NCBI RefSeq assembly: GCF_029761915.1 | Contig: NZ_CP121695.1 | Coordinates: forward strand, 3,935,501 to 3,999,500 | Source of the DNA: Bradyrhizobium sp. CB1650 | GTDB taxonomy: Bacteria > Pseudomonadota > Alphaproteobacteria > Rhizobiales > Xanthobacteraceae | Direction: 5' to 3' | DNA length: 64,000 nt | Shown: one piece after another, positions 50,343-59,196 of the stretch | How positions within the stretch are numbered: position 1 is the first letter of the stretch | How the letters are laid out: each line of letters starts with the position of its first letter | Program-made: the position numbers and the translations under genes | The notes under the pieces: model-generated | Told to the model about the DNA's origin: nothing | The model's database searches: none | The model's input: only the letters and a program-made list of their open reading frames with translations

Positions 50343-50972
50343 CTACTGATCCTTGGCGCTGGCAGTGGAAACCGCCGGCCTGGTATCGCCGAGCGAGACC
50401 CAAACATTGGGATCGCTCTGCGACTGGCGCTTGACGAAGCGGTAGCCGGTCTCCGTCCAGGCAACGACGTTCTCGTTCTGATTGTCGAGAACGAACTCGC
50501 CCTTGTCGGTCTTCACCGTCAGCACCGCGTGCCCTTCGCCCTTCTTGTCGCGCACGACGGTGATGAGCAGGGCCTCGCGCGGCCATCCGGCATCGATCAG
50601 CATCTTGCGCTTCAACAGCACGTAATCTTCGCAGTCGCCGTAACCGTCTGATGGCAGCGACCACTTCTCGATCACGCCCCAATGCTCCTGGTCGGTCAAA
50701 GGCTTGACGGTCTCGTTGACCCAGCGATTGACCTTCACGAGATCGCGCCACGCCGCCTGCGACATCACGATGTCGCGCGGCTGCGACGGACCGCCTTGGC
50801 ATTGGGCGGTATTCTCCGCACAGAACTCGACCCAGCCGATCGGGGCACGCGTGGTGTCGCCGAGGCTCGCGTAGAGCAGGCGGCTTTCACCGGCCTGCAC
50901 GGTCGCGCTGATCCCGAAGAGCATGGCGGCGAACGCCAGCCCTTTCCCCTGTCCCGTGAAGTCGAACATCAT
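50343..50972 (-). CDS. Transglutaminase-like cysteine protease (BTLCP/LapG family)
   Basis: A 209-residue exported protease of the bacterial transglutaminase-like cysteine proteinase family (DUF920), which includes LapG, the periplasmic enzyme that cuts surface adhesins under c-di-GMP control. A signal peptide ends TVQA before GESRL. The triad is intact: Cys in YGDCEDYVLLK near residue 114, His in GEGHAVLTV near 147 and Asp in FVLDNQNENV near 161. Two more Cys (FCAENTAQCQ) may form a disulfide. ATG 50972 is chosen; a second ATG follows directly. Its own terminator lies downstream, and the PilZ gene is the next gene upstream on the same strand. Confidence 0.87.
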   Translation of the reverse strand: MMFDFTGQGKGLAFAAMLFGISATVQAGESRLLYASLGDTTRAPIGWVEFCAENTAQCQGGPSQPRDIVMSQAAWRDLVKVNRWVNETVKPLTDQEHWGVIEKWSLPSDGYGDCEDYVLLKRKMLIDAGWPREALLITVVRDKKGEGHAVLTVKTDKGEFVLDNQNENVVAWTETGYRFVKRQSQSDPNVWVSLGDTRPAVSTASAKDQ

Positions 50973-51226
50973 GGCCCCCGTTTCTTGTTGGGACCACGAT
51001 TGCACCGAGCTTTTGAGTTGCCGCTAAGTCGGCCAAGTCAAATCGAGGCGAATACAAGTAAAACGCGCGGCGAATTCGATCTATACTTGAATAGAATTCG
51101 CGTAAAATTTGAGATTACTGCAATTGATTAAAATTGTAGGGATTAACGCGGAAACGCTGGCGGAACCGGCGTTTCGGCGCGCGGGGGACCGGGCGTTAAC
51201 CGCTTCAACCGGCGCCGCCGGACACG

Positions 51227-51258
51227 AAAAAAGCGGCGTCCGCATCACGGAGGCCGCC
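51227..51258 (-). terminator. Rho-independent terminator of the PilZ gene
   Basis: On the minus strand GCGGC-C-TCCG pairs with CGGA-C-GCCGC (one mismatch), followed by six T (A run 51227-51232 on the plus strand). Confidence 0.75.
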
Positions 51259-51298
51259 TTCGAGGCTGGAAAATCGGGCGTTTTAGCGCGATTGCGCT

Positions 51299-51910
51299 TT
51301 ACCGTGCGGTAACGCTCTCTTCGAGTGTCTCGGCCGGCTGCTCGTGCATGAACTCCAGCGCGAAGCCGTCCTCGAGGTTTCGCACCACGCGGCCCTGGAC
51401 CCGACCAAGCAAAACCGTCGATTTTAGCGGCGGGCGGTTCTCTGCGGCGATGGCGGCGCCGGACAGCGACAGGTCGATGATGCGGCAGGTCATCTTGGTG
51501 CCGTCCTCGAGCGTCAGCACCGCGATCGGGTTACGCGGCACGATACGGTCGTGGCGGCGGTCCTCCGGCAGGTTGAGGATGTCGCGGTTGGCGAGCCAGG
51601 TGAGCTGGGCAGCCAGCTTGTCCCGCTTGCGCGGTGTCGCCCCGATCGTCATGGCGAAGCCGTTGTCGATGATCCGGGTGATCTTGCCCTCGACGCGGCC
51701 GATGTGGTCGAGATAGGCGACCACGCGGTCGCCGACATTGCCGATGCCGGGCGCCAGAAGCGCGAGCCCGCCCGGCGACATGTTGATCACCTGGCAGGGG
51801 AATTCACGGCGGTCCGGCAGCATATAGCGGCCGAGCAGGTGCACCTTCACCCGCTGGAAACGCCGACGCTCCTCGGCGGCCGGAAGAAATTTCTTGTTCG
51901 CCAACGCCAT
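51299..51910 (-). CDS. Double PilZ domain protein (c-di-GMP receptor type)
   Basis: A 203-residue protein with two PilZ-like halves. Half 1 has ERRRFQRVKVHLLGR near residue 15 and INMSPGGLALL near 43 (RxxxR and NxSxxG). Half 2 has RRHDRIVPRNP near 120 and IDLSLSGAAI near 146 (again RxxxR and DxSxxG). Both could bind c-di-GMP. No membrane span. ATG 51910; GTG 51916 is two codons upstream. A near-exact CtrA-type site lies 58-72 bases before the start. Confidence 0.87.
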   Translation of the reverse strand: MALANKKFLPAAEERRRFQRVKVHLLGRYMLPDRREFPCQVINMSPGGLALLAPGIGNVGDRVVAYLDHIGRVEGKITRIIDNGFAMTIGATPRKRDKLAAQLTWLANRDILNLPEDRRHDRIVPRNPIAVLTLEDGTKMTCRIIDLSLSGAAIAAENRPPLKSTVLLGRVQGRVVRNLEDGFALEFMHEQPAETLEESVTAR

Positions 51911-51967
51911 TTTCACTACCCGACCCCCGCCCGGGCGGAGTCCGAGACGACCCTAAGGCGCATAGGG

Positions 51968-51982
51968 TTAACGCGGCGTTAT
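51968..51982. promoter_or_regulatory. Near-exact CtrA-type site upstream of the PilZ gene
   Basis: TTAA (51968-51971), seven bases, TTAT (51979-51982): one mismatch from TTAA-N7-TTAA. Its distance to the PilZ start suits a promoter-proximal site. Confidence 0.4.
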
Positions 51983-52108
51983 GAAGAGCGGGCCGGCCGC
52001 AGGAATGGTTGGGCCGCCCTGGCGACGCTGCGCTCGAAAGGCCACAGCGGCGGCGGCAGGCCACCATGGTCAGGGCGCCGAGGTCGAGCGCGACTGCCGG
52101 CTGCGTCC

Positions 52109-53350
52109 CTATGCCTTCTTCGCCGCGCGCCGATGGAGCAGGAGCAGCAGCGCCAATAGCACCGCGGCAGAGACGCCGAGCGACCAGTGGATCCCGATCG
52201 CCGCGCCGAACAGACCGACGGTAATGCCGCTGAATGCCCGCATGCCGAGCCCCGCCATGTTGTAGAGGCCGACGACGCGGCCGCGAATGTCGGGCGGTGC
52301 ATTCAACTGCACCAGCGCCTGCGCCATGGTGTTGAACGACAATTCGAAGAAGCCCGCGGCAAACAGCAGCATGATCGCAACCGGATAAATTGTCACCGAG
52401 GCGAAGCCGAACAGCGCCACGCTCCACAGCATCGCCAGCATGATCGCAGTGCGCGGCGTGCCCTTGAGCCGCCCCCAGGATTCCAGCGCAATGCCGGCGA
52501 GCAGCGCACCGGCCGCATCGGCCGCGAGCAGCACGCTATAGGAGACGCCGGGATCGCCATGACCGAGATCGCCGGCAAAGCCCGGCATCTGGGCGTGATA
52601 GGCATTGCCGATCATGAAGGAGGTGAGGCCGGCGAGCCATGTCATCGCGGTCAGGATCGGCTGCGTGCCGATGGCGCGGATCGTCAGCACGATGTCGGCA
52701 AGGCCACGGACGGCGAAGCGCCGCACCGCGATGCTCTTGTCGCGCACCGGAGCCCAGAACAGCCAGAGCAGCATCGGCAGGTAGAACAGCGTGTTGAAGA
52801 TGATGCCGTGCGAGGTGCCTAGCGTGAGCATGATGACGCCGCCGACGGCAGGTCCAACGAGGATGCCGAGATAGCGCGCCATCGCGTTGAGCCGGACCGC
52901 GCTCGGCAGGTCGGCCGGACCGACGAGGTCATAGAGCAGGAGCTGGTTCGGCGTCTGCCACAACACGCCGGCGCAGCCGTGGATCACGAGCAGCAACATC
53001 GCGTGCCACATCTGGATCGTATCGGTGATGAAGAAGAAGCCCCAGCCGCTCGACGCCACGATGAACAGCAGCATGCCGCATTGGATGATACGGCGCGGAT
53101 CGAAACGGTCGGCGAGCCCGCCGACGGCGACGGAGAACAATAGGAACGGCAGCCAGTGCGACAGCACCGCAAAGCCCGCCAGCGCCGGCGAATGGAATTT
53201 CTGGAACACCACCCAATAGCTGATCACGTGCTCGATGTTGTCGGCCATCATCGCCAGCACGTAGGCCACGAACTGCAGGCGGTAGGGCACGGACTTCAGC
53301 GCCGCGAACGAGCCGGACGCGACGAGGGGATTTTGGGGGAGGGGGTTCAA
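52109..53350 (-). CDS. MFS transporter (enterobactin exporter-like/DUF894 branch)
   Basis: A 413-residue major facilitator protein with twelve spans. Signature loop GGLADRFDPRRI near residue 85, MARYLGILVGPAVGG near 155 and PPDIRGRVVGLYNM near 350 place it in the EntS/MFS_3 branch of small-molecule exporters. TTG 53350 follows AGGTGA; GTG 53401 would add 17 residues. Its stop is 199 bases before the PilZ start, with a CtrA-type site between. Confidence 0.86.
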   Translation of the reverse strand: MNPLPQNPLVASGSFAALKSVPYRLQFVAYVLAMMADNIEHVISYWVVFQKFHSPALAGFAVLSHWLPFLLFSVAVGGLADRFDPRRIIQCGMLLFIVASSGWGFFFITDTIQMWHAMLLLVIHGCAGVLWQTPNQLLLYDLVGPADLPSAVRLNAMARYLGILVGPAVGGVIMLTLGTSHGIIFNTLFYLPMLLWLFWAPVRDKSIAVRRFAVRGLADIVLTIRAIGTQPILTAMTWLAGLTSFMIGNAYHAQMPGFAGDLGHGDPGVSYSVLLAADAAGALLAGIALESWGRLKGTPRTAIMLAMLWSVALFGFASVTIYPVAIMLLFAAGFFELSFNTMAQALVQLNAPPDIRGRVVGLYNMAGLGMRAFSGITVGLFGAAIGIHWSLGVSAAVLLALLLLLHRRAAKKA

Positions 53351-53794
53351 GCGATCACCTGGGCAGGACTTGAGCGGCCTTACACGTTCACGTGGGAGCA
53401 CTCAAGACACTTGGGTGTGTGCCCACGCGTCACGCGGGAGCGGTGATCTTATCAGTGTATATGAGCCAGCAGGATCGGCATCCCCGTAGTCAGTAGAGCA
53501 GTCGCGTATAGGAATTTGCAGGAGGTCGTCATGCCCGGGGTTGTCCCGGGCATCCACGTCCTTCGTGCCGCGGTGTGACACGTGGATGGCCGGGACAATC
53601 CCGGCCATGACGATGTGGAGACTTCAGCGCACCCAGCGCTCGCGTCATATGCGATTGTTCTACCGTAACCCGGATCATCCCAGCGCCTGCTCGATGCCAA
53701 GCCGCGATTGAGCGCATCGTAAGATTCGGAATCCAAACGTGAGTTGCGACTCTCGATGCCGGCTTCCAATCTGCGCCCGGCTGGGAAGGGCACA
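53351..53794. other. Divergent gap between MFS and HAD genes, with repeat
   Basis: 444 bases without a gene. It contains a palindromic repeat (53528-53611) and presumably the two divergent promoters. Confidence 0.5.
53528..53611. repeat. Palindromic repeat (MRGLDPRIH-related family), copy 2
   Basis: GTCATGCCCGGG and CCCGGGCATCC form one hairpin, GGATGGCCGGGA and TCCCGGCCATGAC a second, and CCACGTC faces GACACGTGG in the centre. Same family as 8060-8136. Confidence 0.7.
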
Positions 53795-54469
53795 ATGACC
53801 AAAGCGATCATTTTCGATTTTGACGGCGTCATCGCCGACAGCGAAGTGCTGTCCAATACCGTATTGGCCGAGATCGTATCCGAGCTGGGCGTGCCGATCA
53901 CGCTCGAGGATGCCTATCGTGACTACATGGGCATGCGGTTTCACGAGGTGATCGCGGCTATCGAGACCACGGTCGGCCGGACGCTGCCGCCGTCGTTCGG
54001 CGAGCACTACCAGCATCGTACCCTGACGCGGTTCAGGCAGGAGCTGGTGCCGATCGCGGGCGTGCGGGAATTCATCACGCGATTCACTGGCCTGTCGCGC
54101 TGTATCGCCTCGTCCTCTTCGCCGGACCGGCTCGCTGTCTGTCTCGAGGTCCTGGACATGGCTTCGCTGTTCGAGGGGCGTGTGTTCAGCGCCTCCAATG
54201 TCGCGCGAGGCAAGCCGCATCCGGACATCTTCCTGCACGCTGCCGCCGAGATCGGCATGCCGCCGCGCGACTGCGTCGTCATCGAGGATAGCGCGAGCGG
54301 AGTGATTGCGGGTCGGGCGGCCGGCACAACGGTCATCGGACTGCTGGCTGCGGGGCACATCCGAGAAGGCCACGCCGCCACGCTCAAGGACGCCGGGGCA
54401 CATTATGTCGCGGTGGACTATGTCGAGGTCGAGCAGATCGTCGGAAGCCTGATCGCCAGCCAGAATTGA
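53795..54469 (+). CDS. HAD family phosphatase (beta-phosphoglucomutase-like)
   Basis: A 224-residue HAD hydrolase, subfamily IA. Motif I IIFDFDGVIADSE near residue 4, motif II SSSSPDR near 105, motif III Lys in ARGKPHPDIF near 140 and motif IV VIEDSASGV near 165 are all present, with a helical cap between. Substrates are phosphosugars or other small phosphates. ATG 53795 follows GGAAGGG. Confidence 0.9.
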   Translation: MTKAIIFDFDGVIADSEVLSNTVLAEIVSELGVPITLEDAYRDYMGMRFHEVIAAIETTVGRTLPPSFGEHYQHRTLTRFRQELVPIAGVREFITRFTGLSRCIASSSSPDRLAVCLEVLDMASLFEGRVFSASNVARGKPHPDIFLHAAAEIGMPPRDCVVIEDSASGVIAGRAAGTTVIGLLAAGHIREGHAATLKDAGAHYVAVDYVEVEQIVGSLIASQN

Positions 54470-54474
54470 CCCGC

Positions 54475-54512
54475 CGTAGCCTGGATGGAGCGAAGCGAAA
54501 TCCGGGTCCGCC
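54475..54512. repeat. Short intergenic repeat (CGTAGCCTGGATGGAGCG type)
   Basis: Just after the HAD gene. The sequence CGTAGCCTGGATGGAGCG followed by AAGCGAAATCCGGG is a known dispersed Bradyrhizobium-type motif, here as a single half. Confidence 0.45.
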
Positions 54513-54634
54513 AGCCCCGCATTCCGCTGGGCTCATGCGGGCGAATAACCAACTTGGCGAGACCGCGCATCTCACATACGCTTCACCTCAGCCCGCACCA
54601 TCAATGATAACAAAGCGGGCTGCGAGGACACATC

Positions 54635-55786
54635 ATGGAGCAAATCCGCGTCTGCACCCATGCGGGCCCGGGCACTGAGCCCGTCATTCGCACCGTGCCG
54701 TGGCCCAGGGTCGGCCGGAAGGCGGCGCTGATCAAGATCGGCGCCTGTGGGGTCTGCGGCACCGACCTGCACATTCTCAAGGGCCACTGGCCGAAGGCGC
54801 TGCCCTGGCCGTTCACGCTCGGACACGAGCTCGGCGGCGTCATCGTCGAGTGCGGCGAGGAGTTTTCCGAGGATTTCATGAGCAGGCCGCTCACGGTCGG
54901 CTCCAAGGTGATGATCCCGCCGCTGATGCCTTGCGGGCGCTGCTACTACTGCATCCATTATCCGCAGACCGCCAACAAATGTCTGACGCCGGTCTATTAC
55001 GGCCGCTATCTCGGCTTCGACAAGGCGCCGCATCTGTGGGGCGGCTGGGCCGAATATGTCTATGTCGATCTCGACATGCTGCCGGGTACCAAGATCTACA
55101 AGCTGCCCGACGACATGTCGCTGCGATTGGGCGCGCTGTCGGAGCCGCTCACCTCCTGCATCCGCGCCTTCAACCGCGCCGCTCGCGCCGGCGGCTTCAC
55201 CTGGGGCGACACGGTGGTGATCCAGGGCTCGGGACCGATCGGCATCCTGGCCGTCGCGGCCGCGCAGGAGATGGGGGCAGGGCGGGTCATCTGCGTCGGC
55301 GCGCCGGAGGAGCCACGGCTCCGCCTCGCGCGCGAATTCGGCGCGGAGACGACCGTGAACATCGAAGAGCTCAAAACGCCCGAGGCGCGCATCAAGGCGG
55401 TGCGCGACATCGTCGGCGGTTTTGGCGCCGATCTCGTGATGGACTGCTCGGGCCATCCCACCGCCGGCCCCGAAGGCATCGAGATGCTGCGCGATGGCGG
55501 CACCTATGTCGAGATGGGCCAGTTCACCGACGCCGGCTCGATCGACACCTCCTGGCACCGCATCTGCACCAAGGACCTCAACGTGCTCGGATCCTGGGGC
55601 TTTACCGGCAACGATCTGCCGCTCGGCGTCGACATGCTCTACCGCACCCGCGACGAATATCCGTGGCTGAAGATGCAGACGATCTATCCGTTCACGGAAG
55701 CCGGCGTCGCACAGGCAGTGAGCGATGCGATGGCGATGAAGACGGTAAAGTCGACCATCGTGCCGTGGCCGGAGCTGGTGGAGTAG
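54635..55786 (+). CDS. Zinc-dependent alcohol dehydrogenase family protein
   Basis: A 383-residue MDR alcohol dehydrogenase. Catalytic zinc: Cys in GACGVCGTDLH near residue 40 and His-Glu in LGHELGG near 68; structural zinc: four Cys from PCGRCYYC to NKCL near 100-115; NAD-binding GSGPIGILAVAAA near 205. Closest in layout to threonine or sorbitol dehydrogenase-like proteins; substrate unknown. The VOC gene follows 32 bases later and may be cotranscribed. Confidence 0.9.
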   Translation: MEQIRVCTHAGPGTEPVIRTVPWPRVGRKAALIKIGACGVCGTDLHILKGHWPKALPWPFTLGHELGGVIVECGEEFSEDFMSRPLTVGSKVMIPPLMPCGRCYYCIHYPQTANKCLTPVYYGRYLGFDKAPHLWGGWAEYVYVDLDMLPGTKIYKLPDDMSLRLGALSEPLTSCIRAFNRAARAGGFTWGDTVVIQGSGPIGILAVAAAQEMGAGRVICVGAPEEPRLRLAREFGAETTVNIEELKTPEARIKAVRDIVGGFGADLVMDCSGHPTAGPEGIEMLRDGGTYVEMGQFTDAGSIDTSWHRICTKDLNVLGSWGFTGNDLPLGVDMLYRTRDEYPWLKMQTIYPFTEAGVAQAVSDAMAMKTVKSTIVPWPELVE

Positions 55787-55818
55787 GCCATGTCGCCGCG
55801 CGGATATGGAGCAGGATG

Positions 55819-56238
55819 ATGGACGAGCCATCAGACGGACGAAAAGGGCGCGCGCCCTTCGGCTCCATCCGCGCGATCGATTACACCGTCATTTTCGTTC
55901 GCGACATGACGACGATGCGCCGGTTCTATGAGGATGTCCTCGCCTTTCCGCTGCTGCGCGAGTTGTCACCGAACTGGATCGAGTACCGAATCGGCGCCAA
56001 CACGCTCGCCCTGGCAAGACCGAGCCGGACCGCGACTGACGCGCCGACGCCGACGGGCAGCGCCTCGCTTCAGCTCGCCTTCAAGGTGTCCGCGCCCGAA
56101 GTCGACCAGTGTGCCGACGAACTCATGCGGCAAGGCGTGGCGCTGCTATCGCCACCGACGGATCAGTCCTTTGGACACCGCACGCTGTTCTTCCGCGACC
56201 CCGACGGCAACCTGTTGGAGGTCTTTGCGGAGATCTGA
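55819..56238 (+). CDS. VOC family (glyoxalase-fold) protein
   Basis: A 139-residue protein with the glyoxalase/bleomycin-resistance fold: DYTVIFVRDMTTMRRFYEDVL near residue 20 and the C-terminal RTLFFRDPDGNLLEVFAE with the metal-binding Glu. Likely a small-molecule dioxygenase, lyase or binding protein. ATG 55819 is seven bases after GGAG and is preferred to ATG 55816. Confidence 0.85.
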   Translation: MDEPSDGRKGRAPFGSIRAIDYTVIFVRDMTTMRRFYEDVLAFPLLRELSPNWIEYRIGANTLALARPSRTATDAPTPTGSASLQLAFKVSAPEVDQCADELMRQGVALLSPPTDQSFGHRTLFFRDPDGNLLEVFAEI

Positions 56239-56439
56239 GAACGTTGGAGCAAGCGGCCGAGCCGGCCCATTGACGCAATGGCGACGAAGTGGCCGGAGCT
56301 GGTACAGTAAAATAATAGGGACGGGAAAGGCCGGCGAAGCATTGGCGCCCAAAAAGTTCCGTCAAGAATCCGCGAGATTTCCGCGGATGGGCGAAACTTA
56401 AGCCCAAGTTCCAGCTTTTCACTTCACGGGAGAGCAGCC

Positions 56440-56952
56440 GTGAAGCAAATCCTGAAACCCATCACCTACATTCTCGCCGCCATCTATTTTCTGGTGGATG
56501 CGGTCTTCATGGCCCTGGCCATGCCGATATCGCGCTGGGTCGCGCGGCATCTGGAGTTCAAGCGACTGCGGGCCTGGATCAGGTCGCTGCCCCCTTATCC
56601 CTCGCTTGCGCTGTTTTCCGTCCCCGTCATCATCCTGGAGCCGATCAAGCCCGTAGCGGCCTACCTCGCGGCAACGGGCCAGGTCATGGGCGGCGCTGTG
56701 ACTTTCGTCTTCGGCGAACTGCTGAAGCTCGTGCTGGTCGAGCGACTGTTCAGTCTCACGCGTGACCAGCTCATGAAGATTCCAGCGTTCGCGTGGGCCT
56801 ATGGGAAGTACACCGAAGCCAGGGCATGGCTGCAAGCGACCGAAGCCTGGCGTGCCATCCGCGCCTTGAGCAGCACGGCGCGTGACTATGTCGCGCAGGC
56901 AAGGACAAAGCTCGTCGGCGGCTTCAGCAAATTAGCGACCTTTCGGGACTAA
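56440..56952 (+). CDS. Membrane-associated hypothetical protein, 170 residues
   Basis: Hydrophobic N-terminal segment (ITYILAAIYFLVDAVFMALA, residues 8-27) and a second near 58-110 (LFSVPVIILEPIKPVAAYLA and following), then a polar helical C-terminus. Similar proteins are frequent in rhizobia without known role. Start GTG 56440. Confidence 0.68.
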   Translation: MKQILKPITYILAAIYFLVDAVFMALAMPISRWVARHLEFKRLRAWIRSLPPYPSLALFSVPVIILEPIKPVAAYLAATGQVMGGAVTFVFGELLKLVLVERLFSLTRDQLMKIPAFAWAYGKYTEARAWLQATEAWRAIRALSSTARDYVAQARTKLVGGFSKLATFRD

Positions 56953-57025
56953 CGGCCAGCCCGCTCACTGAAACCGCTTCCGCCGACCTCCGCAGGGCCT
57001 TCACTATGCAGCAAAAGGGCCTCTG

Positions 57026-57084
57026 CATGCCGGATATGCCCCTGCATGCCGGATATAATGGGTTCGGCGGGCATATCGGGCATG
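57026..57084 (+). promoter_or_regulatory. Possible leader RNA switch: two competing arms and one partner
   Basis: CTGCATGCCGGATAT occurs twice exactly (57023-57037 and 57042-57056), 19 bases apart. A single inverted partner GGGCATATCGGGCATG (57069-57084) can pair with either: 15 of 16 bases with the first copy (57026-57041) or 11 of 12 with the second (57045-57056). It lies 136 bases before the helicase start. The mutually exclusive stems suggest a conformational switch or attenuator; alternatively, a protein-binding array. Confidence 0.45.
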
Positions 57085-57219
57085 GTGATTTGCCCTCGCT
57101 TGGCGTAAAGCACCCGGATCAAATCGCCACGCGTGCGGCTGTGCCCTCTGCCCGACACGCATGCTTCAGGTCACATCGCGCGACGCCCTGCGCCTGAGCC
57201 AACCAAGGTTTTCCGTCTC

Positions 57220-59154
57220 GTGTCATTTCCGACTACAAGTCCGCCGCTCGCCCGAGCCTTGGCCGAGCGCAGCTACGATCGTCCGACGCCTGTTCAGGTC
57301 GCCGTGCTCGCGGACGAGGCTGTTGACCGCGATCTTCTCGTGTCCGCTCAGACCGGCTCGGGCAAGACCGTCGCTTACGGGTTGGCCATCGCAACGAATC
57401 TCCTGGGCGACGCCGAGCGGTTTGAGCGGGCTGCCGCACCACTCGCCTTGATCGTCGCACCAACCCGCGAGCTCGCCTTGCAGGTCCATCGCGAGCTTGC
57501 ATGGCTCTATCATCACGCGGATGCGCGTGTCCTCGCTTGCGTCGGCGGCATGGATCCGCGTCGCGAGCAGCGCGAACTCGCCGCGGGCGCTCACATCGTC
57601 GTCGGAACGCCGGGCCGGTTGTGCGATCACTTGCGGCGCGGCCATCTCGACATCTCGGAACTGACGGCCGTCGTGCTCGACGAGGCCGATGAGATGCTCA
57701 ATCTCGGCTTTCGCGAGGACATGGAATTGATCCTCGAGACCACGCCGGACACCCGCCGTACTCTGCTGTTCTCGGCGACGTTTCCGCGCGGCATCGTTGC
57801 GCTGGCAAAGCAGTATCAACAACAAGCCTTTCGGATCGAGGTCGCGGGCGACGAGGGCGGCCATGCCGACATCGAGTACCGCGCCGTCCGGATCGCGTCT
57901 GGCGATGTCGAGCACGCGGTCGTCAACGTTCTGCGCTTCTTCGAGGCGCCGAGCGCCCTGGTGTTCTGCAACACGCGAGATGCCGTGAGGCACTTGCAGG
58001 CGGCGCTCCTGGAGCGTGGTTTTTCCGTGGTCGCGCTCTCCGGCGAATTGACGCAGAACGAGCGGACCCAGGCGCTCCAGTCGTTGCGGGATGGACGTTC
58101 CCGCGTCTGCGTGGCGACCGACGTGGCGGCGCGCGGCATCGATCTGCCGAGCCTCGACCTCGTCATTCATGCGGATCTGCCAAATGATGCGGAGGTCATG
58201 CAGCACCGCTCGGGCCGCACCGGCCGCGCGGGCCGAAAGGGTACAAGCGTCCTGCTGGTGCCGCCCGCGCGGCGGCGGCGTGCGGAGGTGTTGCTGAATC
58301 TGTCCGGCATCGACGCCGTCTGGGGTATTGCGCCGCAGGCCGATGAGATCCGCAAGCTTGATCATGAACGCATGCTGAAGGACGCGGTGTTCACGGAGGA
58401 GACGACGGCCGACGATCTGGCCCTCGCGCGGGCGCTGCTCGCCGAGCGCTCGGCCGAGGATATCGCGGCAGCGCTCGCGCGACTCTATCGCGCGCGGTTG
58501 CCGTCGCCCGAAGACATTCTCGATCCCGGAGAGCGCAGCGGCCGGCCGCGTGACGATCGCGGTCGCGACAATGACCGAGGCCCGGGCGACGACCGTCCGG
58601 CCAGGCCGCGATCGAAGGCGGGAAAATCGTCGTCGCGTCACGGCATGACGGAGGCCAGCGTCTGGTTCCGGGCCGCCATCGGACGAAGAAAGAACGCGGA
58701 AGCGCGCTGGCTCCTGCCAATGATTTGCCGTCGCGGCGGTATCGACAAGCGCGACATCGGCGCGATCCGGATCATGGACACCACCACCGAGTTCGAGATT
58801 TCCGAGCGGGTCGCGGAGTCCTTTGCCGTCAAGATCCGGCGCCCGGACAAGGAAGACAGCATTCGCATCGAGCCGCTGGCAGAGGTGCCGCAGCGACAGG
58901 CGCCATCGGACAAGCGGTCACACGCGCCTTCGCGCGAGGCCGGCGACAGCGATCACAATGCGCCTCGAAGCGACCATTCTCGTGACGCGAAGCACCGCGG
59001 CAAGTCTCACGGCGAACGCGGGTCGAAATTCGGCGAGCCGGCGTTCGCGAAGAAAAAGAAGCACCGGGACAAGCCAGGCCCCGCCGGACGGGCAAGCGCG
59101 TGGCCCGCGAAGGCCGCGCCCGGAAAGAAGGCGGGGAAGAAGCGTCGCGGCTGA
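57220..59154 (+). CDS. DEAD-box RNA helicase with DbpA-type RNA-binding domain
   Basis: A 644-residue helicase. Q-motif region YDRPTPVQ near residue 19, Walker A AQTGSGKT near 43, PTRELA near 83, TPGR near 129, DEAD near 154, SAT near 186 and HRSGRTGRAGRKG near 328. After an Arg/Asp-rich spacer, a DbpA-type C-terminal RNA-binding domain spans about 478-545 (ASVWFRAAIGRRK to FAVKIRRP), followed by a long Lys-rich tail. It should remodel RNA in ribosome assembly or cold adaptation. GTG 57220 gives the family N-terminus; earlier codons look non-coding. Confidence 0.92.
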   Translation: MSFPTTSPPLARALAERSYDRPTPVQVAVLADEAVDRDLLVSAQTGSGKTVAYGLAIATNLLGDAERFERAAAPLALIVAPTRELALQVHRELAWLYHHADARVLACVGGMDPRREQRELAAGAHIVVGTPGRLCDHLRRGHLDISELTAVVLDEADEMLNLGFREDMELILETTPDTRRTLLFSATFPRGIVALAKQYQQQAFRIEVAGDEGGHADIEYRAVRIASGDVEHAVVNVLRFFEAPSALVFCNTRDAVRHLQAALLERGFSVVALSGELTQNERTQALQSLRDGRSRVCVATDVAARGIDLPSLDLVIHADLPNDAEVMQHRSGRTGRAGRKGTSVLLVPPARRRRAEVLLNLSGIDAVWGIAPQADEIRKLDHERMLKDAVFTEETTADDLALARALLAERSAEDIAAALARLYRARLPSPEDILDPGERSGRPRDDRGRDNDRGPGDDRPARPRSKAGKSSSRHGMTEASVWFRAAIGRRKNAEARWLLPMICRRGGIDKRDIGAIRIMDTTTEFEISERVAESFAVKIRRPDKEDSIRIEPLAEVPQRQAPSDKRSHAPSREAGDSDHNAPRSDHSRDAKHRGKSHGERGSKFGEPAFAKKKKHRDKPGPAGRASAWPAKAAPGKKAGKKRRG

Positions 59155-59196
59155 TGTGCCGCTAGGCAGGTGCGCGGACTTTCCGTGGCTGAGGGT

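Noticed and set aside
57023..57084. CRISPR-like direct repeats
   Set aside because: Only two copies with a four-base spacer and an inverted partner; no array, no cas genes.
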